Shown: positions 53,033-62,816, counted from the first letter of the stretch. The stretch: 64,000 nt of DNA from Streptomyces sp. NBC_01288 (GCF_035982055.1 NZ_CP108427.1:1798001-1862000); one strand, 5' to 3'. The notes: generated from the sequence alone by a model not told the origin. Numbers and translations: made by a program.

Positions 53033-55534
53033 TCAGCGGCGGGGCAGGGTGAGTTCGAACCAGACGGTCTTGCCCGTGGTCGTACGGCTGGCGCCCCACT
53101 CGCGGGCGAGCACGCCGACCAGGTGCAGTCCGCGGCCGAACTCGTCGTCGGGGCCCGCGCCGAGCAGGGACGGCAGGGTGGGGTCGTCGTCGTCCACCTC
53201 GCACATCAGCGTGTCGCCGCGCACCAGGCGCAGTGCGATGCGGCGGCGGTGGGAGTGCCGTACGGCGTTGGTGACCAGTTCGCCGGCCAACAGGGCGGCG
53301 GTGTCGGCGAGTTTGGGCAGGCCCCACTCGTGGAGCTGTTCGCGGACCACCGCGCGGGCCCGGCCGGCCTCGACCGGGTCGACGGTGAGCCGCCACTCGG
53401 TGACGTCGTCCGGCTCGATGCCGTTGAGGCGGGCCATCAGGAGCGCGACGTCGTCCTTGCGGCCGCCGCGGGTGTTGAGGGTGCGGATGATGGTGTCGCA
53501 GGCGTCGTCCATGGACGCGGCCGGATGCGCGGCCGACTCGCTCAGGGCCGCGAGTCCTACGCCGATGTCCTCGCCGCGCACCTCGACGAGACCATCGGTG
53601 CACATCACGAGCCGGTCGCCGGGCTCCACGCGCACGCGTACCGCCTCGAAGGGCACCCCGCCGACGCCGATGGGCGCGCCGGTGGGCAGGTCGAGCAGTT
53701 CGCTGCGGCCGTCCACGGCACGCACGATCACCGGCGGGATGTGGCCCGCGTTGCCTATGTGGAGTTCGCTCGCGATCGGGTCGTAGACGACGTACAGGCA
53801 GGTCGCGAGGTACGAGTCGCCGAGGCGCTGCGCCAGGTCGTCGAGGTTGCGCAGGAGTTGGGCGGGCGGGAGGTCCATGGCGGCCATGGTCTGCACGGCG
53901 GTGCGCAACTGGCCCATCATGGCGGCCGAGTTGAGGCCGTGGCCCATGACGTCGCCGACGACGAGCGCGGTGCGGGCGCCGGGCAGTTTCACCGAGTCGA
54001 ACCAGTCGCCGCCGACCCGTCCGAGCAGCGTGCCGGGCAGATAGCGGGTGGCGATGTCGCAGCCCGCCATGCGCGGCGGGATGTGCGGCAGCATGCTGTC
54101 CTGGAGGGTCTCGGCGACGCTCTCCTGGTAGGTGTACATGCGCGCGTTGTCGAGCACGAGGCCCGCGCGGGCGGCGAGTTCGGCGCCGGTGACGCGGTCC
54201 ATGTCGTTGAACTCGACGCGCTCCGGGTGGCGCAACAGGATCATGAAGCCGAGGACGACGTTGCGGGCCTTGAGCGGGACGACCAGCATGGAGCGGCCGG
54301 TGATCAGCGGCCTGATGTCGCGCTTCTCGAACTGCGAGGCGATCATGTGCCCCATCTGCTCGCTGATGCGCGGCACGAGGACGGGTTCGCCGGTGGTCAT
54401 GCACTGGAAGAACGGGGTGTGGGCCGGGAACGGCATGGCCTCGCCGACCGGTACGACGTCGTCCCAGCGGCCGGGTTCGTCGGTGTGCTCCAGGGCGACC
54501 CGGTGCCACATGGTGGTGGTGTCGGGCACGCCGTCCGGGAACCCCTCGCCGGCGACGACCTGTTCGCGGAGGTACGTGCCCGCGACGTCCGTGAACTTGG
54601 GGACGACGGCCTTGCTGACCTCGACGATGGTCTGCGCGAGGTCGAGCGAGGTGCCGATGCGGCCGCTGACCTCGTTGAGGAACTCCAACCGCTCGCGTAC
54701 GGCGACGTATTCGAGGTCCTCGCCCTCGTCCGCGATCTCCTGCGGCACGGGCAGGCCTTCGGCGACCGCGAGGGCGGCGCGCTCGCGGCGGGCCTTGCGC
54801 TCGGCGCGGCGGGCGACGCCCCAGTCGGGGGTCACCGGCACCCGCTCGTTCTGGCTGAACTCCAGGACGGGATAGCCCAGTTCGAGGACCTGGGCGACGA
54901 TACGGGCGCTCTCGTCGACGCTCATGCTGGGCAGGATCTCGGGGAGCCTGCGGGCGAGTTCGTCGGCCCCGGGGAAGTCGGTGTGCAGGGCGAAGCCCGG
55001 TGCTATGCGCTCGAAGGCGCGGTCCCCTTCGGGGAGGTCCTGGCGCAGGCCGCCCGCGTCGGCGGCGAGCACCAACAGCCGTTCCTGTCCGGGGCCGACG
55101 AGCGGATACGCCCACCACAGGACGTCCACGCGGTCGCTCCCCCAGCCTTCGGCCGCGGGCACCCCCGTCTCGCCTCGCTCGGGGACGGTGAGGCGGGCGC
55201 GTCCGGCGGCCGGGTAGGACAGGCGGCCGTCGAGGGAGGACTCCAGGTCGGGGCCGAGTCCGTCGTAGGCGGTGAACCCGCCGTAGGGGCTGATCTCCTC
55301 GTCGTCGGGCAGGGCGCCGGAGACGGGGAGCAGGTCGAGGGCCGTCTGGCCGATCGCCTCTTCCTTCGTGGCGCCGAACAGACGTCGGGCACCGCGGCTC
55401 CAGTGCGAGACGAGGCCGTCGCGGTCGATGAGGATCACGGCGAGGGGGACACGGCCCGTCGCCGTGTGTTCGAGCACCACGTCGTCCCCGGCCCCGCGGC
55501 CGGGAGGTGTCTCCCGCTCGGTGCCACGGTCCAT
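53033..55534 (-). CDS. SpoIIE/RsbU-type PP2C phosphatase with PAS, GAF and RsbW-like kinase domains
   Basis: A 833-residue soluble signalling protein. PAS domain (~25-100, LIDRDGLVSHWSRGARRLFGATKEEAIG); a linker with a second sensor-like region; a GAF domain (~310-475, LEFLNEVSGRIGTSLDLAQTI and LVVPLKARNVVLGFMILLR); a PP2C/SpoIIE phosphatase (~478-690, SVAETLQDSMLPHIPP, VGGDWFDSVKLPG, LVVGDVMGHGLNSAAMMGQLR, LVMCTDGLVEVRG); and a C-terminal HATPase_c anti-sigma-like domain (~700-833, LAGELVTNAVRHSHRRRIALRL). Such proteins act on phosphorylated anti-anti-sigma factors in stress and development. It may be linked to the SigB/F-type factor at 24 kb, but that is only inference. Confidence 0.94.
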   Translation of the reverse strand: MDRGTERETPPGRGAGDDVVLEHTATGRVPLAVILIDRDGLVSHWSRGARRLFGATKEEAIGQTALDLLPVSGALPDDEEISPYGGFTAYDGLGPDLESSLDGRLSYPAAGRARLTVPERGETGVPAAEGWGSDRVDVLWWAYPLVGPGQERLLVLAADAGGLRQDLPEGDRAFERIAPGFALHTDFPGADELARRLPEILPSMSVDESARIVAQVLELGYPVLEFSQNERVPVTPDWGVARRAERKARRERAALAVAEGLPVPQEIADEGEDLEYVAVRERLEFLNEVSGRIGTSLDLAQTIVEVSKAVVPKFTDVAGTYLREQVVAGEGFPDGVPDTTTMWHRVALEHTDEPGRWDDVVPVGEAMPFPAHTPFFQCMTTGEPVLVPRISEQMGHMIASQFEKRDIRPLITGRSMLVVPLKARNVVLGFMILLRHPERVEFNDMDRVTGAELAARAGLVLDNARMYTYQESVAETLQDSMLPHIPPRMAGCDIATRYLPGTLLGRVGGDWFDSVKLPGARTALVVGDVMGHGLNSAAMMGQLRTAVQTMAAMDLPPAQLLRNLDDLAQRLGDSYLATCLYVVYDPIASELHIGNAGHIPPVIVRAVDGRSELLDLPTGAPIGVGGVPFEAVRVRVEPGDRLVMCTDGLVEVRGEDIGVGLAALSESAAHPAASMDDACDTIIRTLNTRGGRKDDVALLMARLNGIEPDDVTEWRLTVDPVEAGRARAVVREQLHEWGLPKLADTAALLAGELVTNAVRHSHRRRIALRLVRGDTLMCEVDDDDPTLPSLLGAGPDDEFGRGLHLVGVLAREWGASRTTTGKTVWFELTLPRR

Positions 55535-55683
55535 GGCCCAGGCCCTCTCTCCCCACGGCTCCGCAAGATCTGTACCGCCACCGACCACGCTACGGGGGCG
55601 GCCGGTGGCGATGTGTGGCATTCCTGGAATTGGTTCCACTCCATCGCACCGGCGTGCGCCTCCGCGCTCTGTGGGGCGGGAGT

Positions 55684-58113
55684 TCAGTCCTCGTGCCCGA
55701 GTTGGAGGTCGCGCTCGGTGCGTCCCCCGCCCGCCACTTGGAGCACGGTGGCCACGGGCGGGTACCCGGCGGCGATCACCGTGTACTCGCCGGAGGACAG
55801 GTCGATGAACCGGAACGTTCCGTCGGGTCCCGTGGTGAGGGTGTCCACGACATTGCCGGCCGCGTCGAGGAGCGTCACGCGCGCGTCCTCGACGGGCCGT
55901 CCGCCGCTCGCCCTGACGGTGCCGCGCAGGACGGCGCCGCCGGCGAGTTCGACGTCCTGGCGGGTCTCGCGGGACGCCTGGACGCTGACGGGGAGCGCGG
56001 CCGGGCGGAACGCGGGCGCGCTGGCCGCGAGGGTGTACTCGCCGGCCACCAACTCGCTGATCACGTAGGTGCCTTCGCGCCCGCTGCGGGTACTGGCCAC
56101 GACCTCGCCGTGCACGTTGGTGAGTGTCACGGCGGCCTCCCGCACCGGGGTGCCGTCCGCGGTGAGCACGCTCCCGGCGAGGCGTCCGGCGCCGCCGAGG
56201 ACGACGTCCAGCTCCACGGGCCGCTCGCCGACGGTCACGGACACCGCCTGCGGCTGGTGCCCGCCGGCCGCCGCGATCAGGACGTACGACCCGGAGCCGG
56301 GCGTCGACAGCGCGTACCGCCCGTCCGCGCCGCTGGCACCTCGCCCGATCTGCTGTCCGGAGACGTCGATGAGGGTGAGCGCGGCCCGGGGCACGACGGT
56401 CCCGTCGGGGTGCTGCACCGTGCCGCAGACCGGGATTCCGGCCGCGTACGACGAGCGAAGCGAGATGGGGGTCCCCCCGGCCGAAGGCTGGGGGAGGGCC
56501 TGCGGGATGGGGGAGTTGAGGGGCGCGACCTCGGACATCTCGGCGGGGGCGTTGTGGGACACCAGCGGTTTCTCCTTGAGGAAGAAGGCGATGAGCAGGC
56601 CGAGGGCGAGCACCGGCACCAGGTAGAGGAAGATCCGCGGCATGGCGTCGGCGTACGCCTGGATGTAGCCGTCGCGCAGGGCCGGGGGCAGCGTGTGGAC
56701 GAGCTGCGGGGTGATGGACTCGGGGTCGGGCAGACCGGCACCCGCGCGCGGGGGGATGCGGTCGCGCAGGGCGTCGGTGAGCCGGTTCGCGAACAGGGTG
56801 CCGAAGACGGCGGCGCCGACGCTGCCGCCGATCTGCCGGAAGTAGTTGTTGGCGCTGGTGGCGGTGCCGAGGTCGGCGGGCCGTACGGAGTTCTGCACGG
56901 CGAGGACGAGGACGGGCATCACCATGCCGATGCCGGCGCCGAGGACGGCCATCCAGACGCTGTACTGGAGCCGGGAGGTGTCGACTTCGAGGCGGGACAG
57001 CAGCCACATGCCCAGGGTCGCGAGGGCGCTGCCGAGGAGGGGGTAGATCTTGTAGCGGCCGGTGTGGCTGATGAGTTGCCCGGAGACGATGGACGCGCCG
57101 ACGATGCCGCCCATCATGGGCAGCATCAGCAGCCCGGACTCGGTGGCGCTGGCCCCGTCGACCATCTGGAGGAAAGTCGGCAGATAACTGGCCGCCCCGA
57201 ACAGTGCGACCCCGATCACCAGGCCCACGAGGGCGGTGACGTTGAAGACGGCGTCCTTGAACAGCCGTAGCGGGATGAGGGGTTCGGGCGCGAGCCGCTC
57301 GGCGACGAGGAACAGGACCGCGGCGGCCACGGCTCCGGCGCCGAGCCCGAGGATGACGTGCGAGCCCCAGGCGTACTCGGTGCCGCCCCAACTGGTCAGC
57401 AGGACCAGGCAGGTCGAGGCAGCGGCGAGCAGCAGCGCGCCAACGATGTCGAGGCGCGCCTTGACGGTCGGCTTCGGCAATTTCAGTACGGCGGTGACGA
57501 CGGCGAACGTCACCACGCCGAACGGCACGTTGATGTAGAAGCACCACCTCCAGGAGAGGTGGTCGGTGAAGTACCCGCCGAGCAACGGCCCTGCCACGGA
57601 GGCGAGTCCGAAGGTGGCGCCGATCAGGCCCATGAACCGACCGCGCTCCCGAGGCGGCACGATGTCCGCGATGATCGCCTGCACGCCGATCATGAGCCCG
57701 CCCGCGCCGATGCCCTGCACCGCGCGGAACGCGATGAGTTGGTCCATGGACTGGGCGCGGCCCGAGAGCGCGGAGCCGATGACGAAGACGCCGATCGCGA
57801 ACTGGAACACGCTCTTGCGGCCCAGGAGGTCGCCGAGTTTGCCGTAGACCGGCAGGCCGACCGTGGAGGTGAGGAGGTAGGCGGTGATCGCCCAGGACAT
57901 CTTGTCCAGGCCGTGCAGTTCGCCGACGATCTTCGGGAGCGCGGTGGCGACGATCATCTGGTCGAGGGCCGCCAGCAGCAGCGCGAGCATCAGGCCGAGG
58001 AACACCAACCGCACGCGGCGCGGGCTCAGTTCGGCCTTCTCGACGGGTGCGGGGACGGGTGTCTCCGGGGGTGCCGGGGCCTGTTCGTCCTGCACCAGAG
58101 TCGTCCCGCCCAC
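55684..58113 (-). CDS. DHA2-type MFS drug exporter fused to three carboxypeptidase-regulatory-like modules
   Basis: The protein is 809 residues from GTG 58113 (GGGGAG upstream). The first ~525 residues are a 14-helix drug:proton antiporter of the DHA2 family, with [20 protein letters not shown] (motif D1-type), [16 protein letters not shown] (motif A) and [17 protein letters not shown] (motif B/C region). After the last helix and a linker come three beta-sandwich repeats of CarboxypepD_reg type (~590-665, 670-735, 745-805: [59 protein letters not shown]). It probably exports a hydrophobic drug. Such repeats usually bind sugars or proteins outside the membrane. Confidence 0.93.
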   Translation of the reverse strand: MGGTTLVQDEQAPAPPETPVPAPVEKAELSPRRVRLVFLGLMLALLLAALDQMIVATALPKIVGELHGLDKMSWAITAYLLTSTVGLPVYGKLGDLLGRKSVFQFAIGVFVIGSALSGRAQSMDQLIAFRAVQGIGAGGLMIGVQAIIADIVPPRERGRFMGLIGATFGLASVAGPLLGGYFTDHLSWRWCFYINVPFGVVTFAVVTAVLKLPKPTVKARLDIVGALLLAAASTCLVLLTSWGGTEYAWGSHVILGLGAGAVAAAVLFLVAERLAPEPLIPLRLFKDAVFNVTALVGLVIGVALFGAASYLPTFLQMVDGASATESGLLMLPMMGGIVGASIVSGQLISHTGRYKIYPLLGSALATLGMWLLSRLEVDTSRLQYSVWMAVLGAGIGMVMPVLVLAVQNSVRPADLGTATSANNYFRQIGGSVGAAVFGTLFANRLTDALRDRIPPRAGAGLPDPESITPQLVHTLPPALRDGYIQAYADAMPRIFLYLVPVLALGLLIAFFLKEKPLVSHNAPAEMSEVAPLNSPIPQALPQPSAGGTPISLRSSYAAGIPVCGTVQHPDGTVVPRAALTLIDVSGQQIGRGASGADGRYALSTPGSGSYVLIAAAGGHQPQAVSVTVGERPVELDVVLGGAGRLAGSVLTADGTPVREAAVTLTNVHGEVVASTRSGREGTYVISELVAGEYTLAASAPAFRPAALPVSVQASRETRQDVELAGGAVLRGTVRASGGRPVEDARVTLLDAAGNVVDTLTTGPDGTFRFIDLSSGEYTVIAAGYPPVATVLQVAGGGRTERDLQLGHED

Positions 58114-58279
58114 GTACCGCTCCCCTCGTCGCGCCTGCCGCACAATTCCCGCTTTAGGCGACAACTGCGAGCAAGCGTGACGAGTTACGGCGTACGCCCG
58201 GCTCGAACGGAGATCCACTCGAACCGGTGAGGAACGCGGCCGGAGCGCCAACGCGCCCTGGCGGCTTGGCCCTTGAGGC

Positions 58280-58723
58280 CTACTTCTCGACCTCGGCGGC
58301 GAGCCGGTCGAGGACCAGGTCGTAGATGCGGCCGAGGCCCTTGGGGGCGAAGGTGCGCTCGAAGAAGCCGCCGATGCCGGTGGCACCGTCCCACGTGCTG
58401 GTCACGACGACGCGGGACTTGCCCTCGCCGGCCGGGGTGACCCGCCAGGTGGTGACCATGGTGGAGTTGCGGTCCTTCTCGACCAGTTCGCCGTCGGTGG
58501 GCTCGCTGACCTCCAGGAGGCAGTCGCGGACGCGCTTGCTGGTGGCCTGGAGCTTCCAGTGGACGAGGGTGCCCTCGCCGTCGCCGCCCTCGCGCACCTC
58601 GTACTCGCTGAACTGCTCGGGCAGCACCTTCGCGCGCGTGCCGCTGTAGTCGGCGAGGGCGTCGAAGACAGCCTCCGCGTCGGCTGCGACGACCCGCTCG
58701 GTAGTCGCCTCGACCTGCGCCAT
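58280..58723 (-). CDS. SRPBCC (START-fold) small protein
   Basis: A 147-residue protein with the START/SRPBCC pattern: [73 protein letters not shown] and a C-terminal helix [23 protein letters not shown]. It is a hydrophobic-ligand carrier or cyclase-like fold of unknown ligand. ATG 58723 has GGAGG six bases upstream. It is divergent from the radical SAM gene across 191 bp. Confidence 0.9.
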   Translation of the reverse strand: MAQVEATTERVVAADAEAVFDALADYSGTRAKVLPEQFSEYEVREGGDGEGTLVHWKLQATSKRVRDCLLEVSEPTDGELVEKDRNSTMVTTWRVTPAGEGKSRVVVTSTWDGATGIGGFFERTFAPKGLGRIYDLVLDRLAAEVEK

Positions 58724-58868
58724 CGGTTTCCTCCAGGACATGAGTCAGGACATCGGTTCTCGGGGTCGGGGCAAGCCAACCACCCCCGCCTACGGCCACC
58801 CAAATCGGGGTGCCTCAAGGCGCCGGAAGCGATCGGGAACGGCTCGGGAATGACACTTGCACAGTAAT

Positions 58869-58884
58869 TCGAACAAGTGTTTCA
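58869..58884. promoter_or_regulatory. LexA (SOS) box upstream of radical SAM gene
   Basis: TCGAACAAGTGTTTCA matches the actinobacterial SOS box TCGAAC-N4-GTTCGA at 10 of 12 fixed positions, with the left arm perfect. It lies 31-46 bp upstream of the ATG at 58915, in promoter distance. Rv2578c, the homologue in Mycobacterium tuberculosis, is a known LexA/SOS gene as I recall it. Confidence 0.75.
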
Positions 58885-58914
58885 CTCGGAGGGCAGGCCT
58901 ACTTAGGAGGCGTC

Positions 58915-59961
58915 ATGCGCTGGGAGAACCTCACCGTCGATTCCGGCGGCCACAGCCGGACGGCCGACGCCGCGCTGTTCGGCGCGGACGCCGTGGTCAG
59001 CCGTACCTTCGACACACCCGAGTTCCGCGGGATCACCTTCCACGAGGTGCGGGCCCGCTCGATCATCAACCGGGTGCCGGGGGCGTCCCGCATGCCCTTC
59101 GAGTGGACGGTCAACCCGTACCGGGGCTGCTCGCACGCGTGCGTGTACTGCTTCGCCCGCAAGTCGCACAGCTACCTGGACCTCGACACCGGCCTCGGCT
59201 TCGACTCGCAGATCGTGGTCAAGGTGAACGCGCCGGACCTGCTGCGCCGCCAGCTCGGCTCCCGGCGCTGGCTGGGCGAGCACATAGCGATGGGCACGAA
59301 CGTCGACTGCTACCAGCGCGCGGAGGGCCGCTACCGGCTGATGCCGGGCATCCTCGGCGCCCTGCGCGACCACGCGAACCCCTTCTCGATCCTGACGAAG
59401 GGCACGCTGATCCTGCGCGACCTGGACCTCCTGGTGCAGGCCTCCGAAGTCACCGACGTCGGCATCTCCGTCTCCGTAGGCTTCACCGACCCGGCACTGT
59501 GGCGCACGGTGGAGCCCGGCACGCCCTCCCCGGAGCGGCGCCTGGACGCCGTACGGACCCTGACCGGGCACGGCATCGACGTCGGGGTCCTGATGGCCCC
59601 GGTGATCCCCTTCCTGAGCGACGACCCGGCCCAACTGCGCGCCACGGTAAGGGCGATAGCGGCCTCCGGGGCGAGCTCGGTGACTCCCCTGGTGCTGCAT
59701 CTGCGGCCCGGCGCCCGCGAGTGGTTCATGGCCTGGCTCGGGCAGCACCACCCGCACCTGGTGCGCCGTTACGAGCGGCTGTACGCGGAGGGCGCGTACG
59801 CCCCGAAGTGGTACCAGCGCCGGATCACCCGTCAGGTCCACGACCTGGCGCAGGAGTACGGCATCGGTCCCGCGCGCGCGGGGATGCCGCGCCGGATCCC
59901 CGAGTCGCCGGACCCGGCGGATCAGCCGGTGTCCGAGCCGACGCAGCTCACGCTGATCTGA
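58915..59961 (+). CDS. Rv2578c-family radical SAM protein (SPL-like)
   Basis: The protein is 348 residues from ATG 58915 (AGGAGG upstream). The radical SAM cluster motif is in NPYRGCSHACVYCFARKSH (three Cys of CxxxCxxC). The family resembles spore photoproduct lyase (TVNPYRGCSHAC, MGTNVDCYQRAEGRYRLMPG, ILTKGTLILRDLDLL, VSVGFTDPALWRTVEPG). These proteins are conserved in actinobacteria and SOS-induced in mycobacteria; the substrate is unknown, though a nucleic acid lesion is plausible. The LexA box upstream supports a DNA-damage role. Confidence 0.92.
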   Translation: MRWENLTVDSGGHSRTADAALFGADAVVSRTFDTPEFRGITFHEVRARSIINRVPGASRMPFEWTVNPYRGCSHACVYCFARKSHSYLDLDTGLGFDSQIVVKVNAPDLLRRQLGSRRWLGEHIAMGTNVDCYQRAEGRYRLMPGILGALRDHANPFSILTKGTLILRDLDLLVQASEVTDVGISVSVGFTDPALWRTVEPGTPSPERRLDAVRTLTGHGIDVGVLMAPVIPFLSDDPAQLRATVRAIAASGASSVTPLVLHLRPGAREWFMAWLGQHHPHLVRRYERLYAEGAYAPKWYQRRITRQVHDLAQEYGIGPARAGMPRRIPESPDPADQPVSEPTQLTLI

Positions 59962-60147
59962 GGGTGTTCGTCCCTGATCTGATCCGGGAGCGCTTCTCAC
60001 CGAACCGAGGGCGTTCGAGCGCATCCGGCGGCCCAATTGGGTCAAGTATCGGCTGAACAGGTTCTTCCGCCCCGAGATTTCGGGACTATGCGGCGAGGAC
60101 GGACCGCGAAACCCGCTGTCCGCCGCCTCTCCGTCCTGGGAGGACGT

Positions 60148-61728
60148 ATGAGAAAACGCGCAGCCGTACTGTGCGGTGCCGCCGTCGTCGTGGCCGGGAC
60201 GGTCACCGCTCTCCCTGCCGACGCGAGCACCGCGCACCCCACGACCACCGTCCAGGCGGCGAAGCTCAGCTGGAAGAGCTGTGCCACCACGGACTATCCG
60301 ACGCTCCAGTGCTCAAGCGTCAAGGTGCCGCTCGATCACGCGAACCCGCACGGCCAGCAGATCTCGCTCGCCCTGTCCCGCGTCCCGCACACCGCGAAGA
60401 CGTACCAGGGCCCACTGCTGGTCAACCCCGGCGGCCCCGGCGGCAGCGGACTGACCCTCGCGGGCTTCGTCGCGTCCTCGCTGCCCAAGGCGGTGGCGTC
60501 CCAGTACGACGTCATCGGCTTCGACCCGCGCGGCGTCGGCAAGAGCACCCCCGCCCTGGACTGCGAGCCGGGCTACTTCAACCCGGTGCGCCCCGACTCG
60601 GTGCCCAGCACCCCGGCGCTGGAAAAGGCCAACCTCACGCGCGTGAAGGCGTTCGCGGCCGCCTGCGGCAAGAAGTACGCGAGCGTCCTGCCGTACATCG
60701 ACACGATCAGCGCCGTGCGGGACATGGACTCGATCCGGGCGGCACTCGGCGCGAAGAAGATCAACTACTTCGGTTACTCGTACGGCACCTACCTGGGCGC
60801 CGTGTACGCGAAGCTCTACCCGCAGCGCGTGCGCCGCCTGGTCCTCGACTCCATCGTCGATCCCACCGGCGTCTGGTACGACGACAACCTCGGGCAGGAC
60901 TACGCCTTCAACGACCGCCAGCAGGCGCTCATGGCGTGGATCGCGAAGTACAACACCACGTACAAGCTCGGCACCGACCCGGCCAAGATCGAGGCCAAGT
61001 GGTACGCGATGCGGAAGGCGCTCGCGAAGAAGCCGGCGGGCGGGAAGGTGGGGGCCTCCGAACTGGAGGACACCTTCGTCCCGGGCGGCTACTACAACGG
61101 CTACTGGCCTTATCTGGCCGAGGCGTTCGCGGCGTACGTGAACGACAAGAACGCCGATCCCCTGGTCGAGACGTACGAGAACTTCGCCGCGATCGACGCC
61201 TCCGGGGACAACGGGTACAGCGTCTACACCTCGGTGCAGTGCCGTGACGCGTCCTGGCCGCGCGACTGGAACCAGTGGCGCAAGGACAACTGGGCGGCCT
61301 ACGACAAGGCGCCGTTCATGGTGTGGAACAACGCCTGGTACAACGCGCCGTGCGCGTTCTGGCCGACGCAGACGAAGCAGCCGATCAACATCGCCAACGG
61401 CAAGCTGCCGCCGGTGCTGCTGTTCCAGGCGACGAACGACGCGGCCACTCCGTACGAGGGCGGCGCCACGGTCCACCAGATGCTGGCCGGTTCGAGTTTC
61501 GTGGTCGAGCAGGGCGGCGGGAACCACGGCATCACGCTGAGCGGCAACGCCTGCCTGGACAAGTACCTGGCGACGTATCTGACCGACGGCAAGGTGCCGC
61601 GCAGTGGCGGCGAGATCGACGCGGTGTGCCAGAAGACGCCGGACCCGAAGCCACTGACCACGGCGAAGGCGGCGACGAGCACGGCACACGGTTCGACGCT
61701 GCACGGCTTGTTGGGCTTCCGCGGCTGA
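60148..61728 (+). CDS. Secreted S33 tripeptidyl aminopeptidase-type alpha/beta-hydrolase
   Basis: The protein is 526 residues from ATG 60148 (GGGAGGA upstream). It has a signal peptide (MRKRAAVLCGAAVVVAGTVT, ending PADAST). The alpha/beta-hydrolase pattern matches Streptomyces Tap/SlpD-type peptidases: LLVNPGGPGGSGLTLAG (oxyanion loop), YDVIGFDPRGVGKSTPA, the nucleophile in INYFGYSYGTYLGAVYA, the Asp in LLFQATNDAATPYEGG and the His in QGGGNHGITLSG. It removes short N-terminal peptides from proteins outside the cell. Cys residues in the mature form probably pair. Confidence 0.93.
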   Translation: MRKRAAVLCGAAVVVAGTVTALPADASTAHPTTTVQAAKLSWKSCATTDYPTLQCSSVKVPLDHANPHGQQISLALSRVPHTAKTYQGPLLVNPGGPGGSGLTLAGFVASSLPKAVASQYDVIGFDPRGVGKSTPALDCEPGYFNPVRPDSVPSTPALEKANLTRVKAFAAACGKKYASVLPYIDTISAVRDMDSIRAALGAKKINYFGYSYGTYLGAVYAKLYPQRVRRLVLDSIVDPTGVWYDDNLGQDYAFNDRQQALMAWIAKYNTTYKLGTDPAKIEAKWYAMRKALAKKPAGGKVGASELEDTFVPGGYYNGYWPYLAEAFAAYVNDKNADPLVETYENFAAIDASGDNGYSVYTSVQCRDASWPRDWNQWRKDNWAAYDKAPFMVWNNAWYNAPCAFWPTQTKQPINIANGKLPPVLLFQATNDAATPYEGGATVHQMLAGSSFVVEQGGGNHGITLSGNACLDKYLATYLTDGKVPRSGGEIDAVCQKTPDPKPLTTAKAATSTAHGSTLHGLLGFRG

Positions 61729-61747
61729 GCACGGCTTGACTGTCCCC

Positions 61748-61825
61748 CGGGGGCGGGAATCCTCGTTGTCAGACCCATGGTCCACCATGGACGCATGAGT
61801 GAGCTGACGAGGATTCCCGCCCCCG
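61748..61825. repeat. Perfect 19-bp inverted repeat across the ridA start
   Basis: Arms CGGGGGCGGGAATCCTCGT (61748-61766) and its exact complement (61807-61825) flank a 40-base loop that contains CCATGGT-CC-ACCATGG (61775-61790, a second perfect palindrome) and the ridA ATG (61795). The right arm lies in codons 5-11 of ridA. Confidence 0.75.
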
Positions 61826-62220
61826 ACGGCGTCGCCCCCGCGACGGCCTACACGCACGTCGTCATGGGCACCGGCCGCTTCGTCGCGATCTCCGGCCAAC
61901 TCGCCCTGGACGAGGACGGCAAGCTCGTCGGCGAGGGCGATCCGGCGGCCCAGGCCCGCCAGGTCTTCGAGAACCTCCGCCGCTGCCTGGCCTCCGCGGG
62001 TGCCACCTTCGACGACGTGGTCAAACTGACCTACTTCGTCACGGACATGGCCCACATGCCGGCCATCCGCACGGCCCGCGCGGCACACATACCCGACGAC
62101 CGGCTGCCTGCCGCCTCGGCCGTCCAGGTCGCCGCGCTGGTGCGACCGGAGTTCCTGTTGGAGATCGAGGCGTTCGCGGTGATCGCCGAACAAGGCGAAC
62201 AAGCCGAGCAGGCCGAGTAG
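61795..62220 (+). CDS. ridA: RidA family deaminase
   Basis: A 141-residue RidA/YjgF protein: TRIPAPDGVAPATAYTHVVM, GTGRFVAISGQLALDEDGKL, VFENLRRCLASAGATFDDVVKLTYFVTDM, and the C-terminal LPAASAVQVAALVRPEFLLEIEAFAVI with the conserved Arg that binds the carboxylate. It hydrolyses reactive enamines and imines released by PLP enzymes. ATG 61795 fits the family start; ATG 61777 is in frame but would add six residues. The start lies inside the loop of a 19-bp inverted repeat, so translation may be controlled by RNA structure. Confidence 0.92.
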   Translation: MSELTRIPAPDGVAPATAYTHVVMGTGRFVAISGQLALDEDGKLVGEGDPAAQARQVFENLRRCLASAGATFDDVVKLTYFVTDMAHMPAIRTARAAHIPDDRLPAASAVQVAALVRPEFLLEIEAFAVIAEQGEQAEQAE

Positions 62221-62259
62221 TTCGGAGGCAGGCGCGGCTAATTCGGAGGCGGGCGCGGT
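62221..62259. repeat. Two 18-bp direct repeats, 21 bp apart, before GNAT gene
   Basis: TTCGGAGGCAGGCGCGGC (62221-62238) and TTCGGAGGCGGGCGCGGT (62242-62259) match at 16 of 18. The spacing is two helical turns. They lie directly after the ridA stop and before TAGGGT at 62271-62276, a -10-like box for the GNAT gene. Confidence 0.5.
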
Positions 62260-62282
62260 CGCCACCTCCCTAGGGTGCCGCC

Positions 62283-62816
62283 ATGGACGACGCCGAGCCC
62301 CTCCGCATCCGCCCCATGACCCTCGCCGACTGCGACCGTGTCTCCGAGATCCGCGTCCTGGGCTGGCAGTTCGCGTACCGGGGCCTCATGCCGCAGCCAT
62401 TCCTCGACACCCTCAGCGCGAAGGCCGACGCCGAACGCCGCCGGGCCCGCTTCGAGCAAGGGGACGGCAGCGTGCTGAACCTGGTCGCGACCCGGGGTGC
62501 CGAACTCGTCGGCTGGGCAGCGATCGGACCGTACCGCGACGGTGAACTCCGCACCGGAGAGGCGGAGTTGTACGCGATCTATCTCGACCCCCGGTACGTG
62601 GGCATCGGCGCCGGCCGGGCCCTCGTGCAGGAGTCCCTACGGCAGTGCGCGGACCGCGGTCACCACCGCGTCTACCTCTGGGTCGTCCGAGGCAACGCCC
62701 GCGCCCGCCGCTTCTACGAGCGCGCGGGCTTCCGGGCGGACGGCACGGAGGAGCCGTACGAGGTGGAAGGGGTCGCGGTGCCCGAGCTGCGGTACGTCAA
62801 GGAACTGAGGGGCTGA
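62283..62816 (+). CDS. GNAT family N-acetyltransferase
   Basis: A 177-residue protein with the GNAT fold: IRPMTLADCDRVSEIRVLGW, LVATRGAELVGWAAIGPY, ELYAIYLDPRYVGIGAGRALVQESL (acetyl-CoA loop), RVYLWVVRGNARARRFYERAGFRADG. The substrate is unknown. TAGGGT seven bases before the ATG suggests a leaderless transcript. Confidence 0.92.
   Translation: MDDAEPLRIRPMTLADCDRVSEIRVLGWQFAYRGLMPQPFLDTLSAKADAERRRARFEQGDGSVLNLVATRGAELVGWAAIGPYRDGELRTGEAELYAIYLDPRYVGIGAGRALVQESLRQCADRGHHRVYLWVVRGNARARRFYERAGFRADGTEEPYEVEGVAVPELRYVKELRG

Noticed and set aside
52007..56068. A 1353-codon plus-strand open frame opposite the methyltransferase and SpoIIE phosphatase
   Set aside because: Antisense shadow with repetitive Gly/Val/Arg composition and no ribosome site.
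59987..60002. GGGAGCGCTTCTC resembling a CebR operator before the S33 peptidase gene
   Set aside because: The right half does not match the consensus, and no promoter surrounds it; too weak next to the site at 50207.
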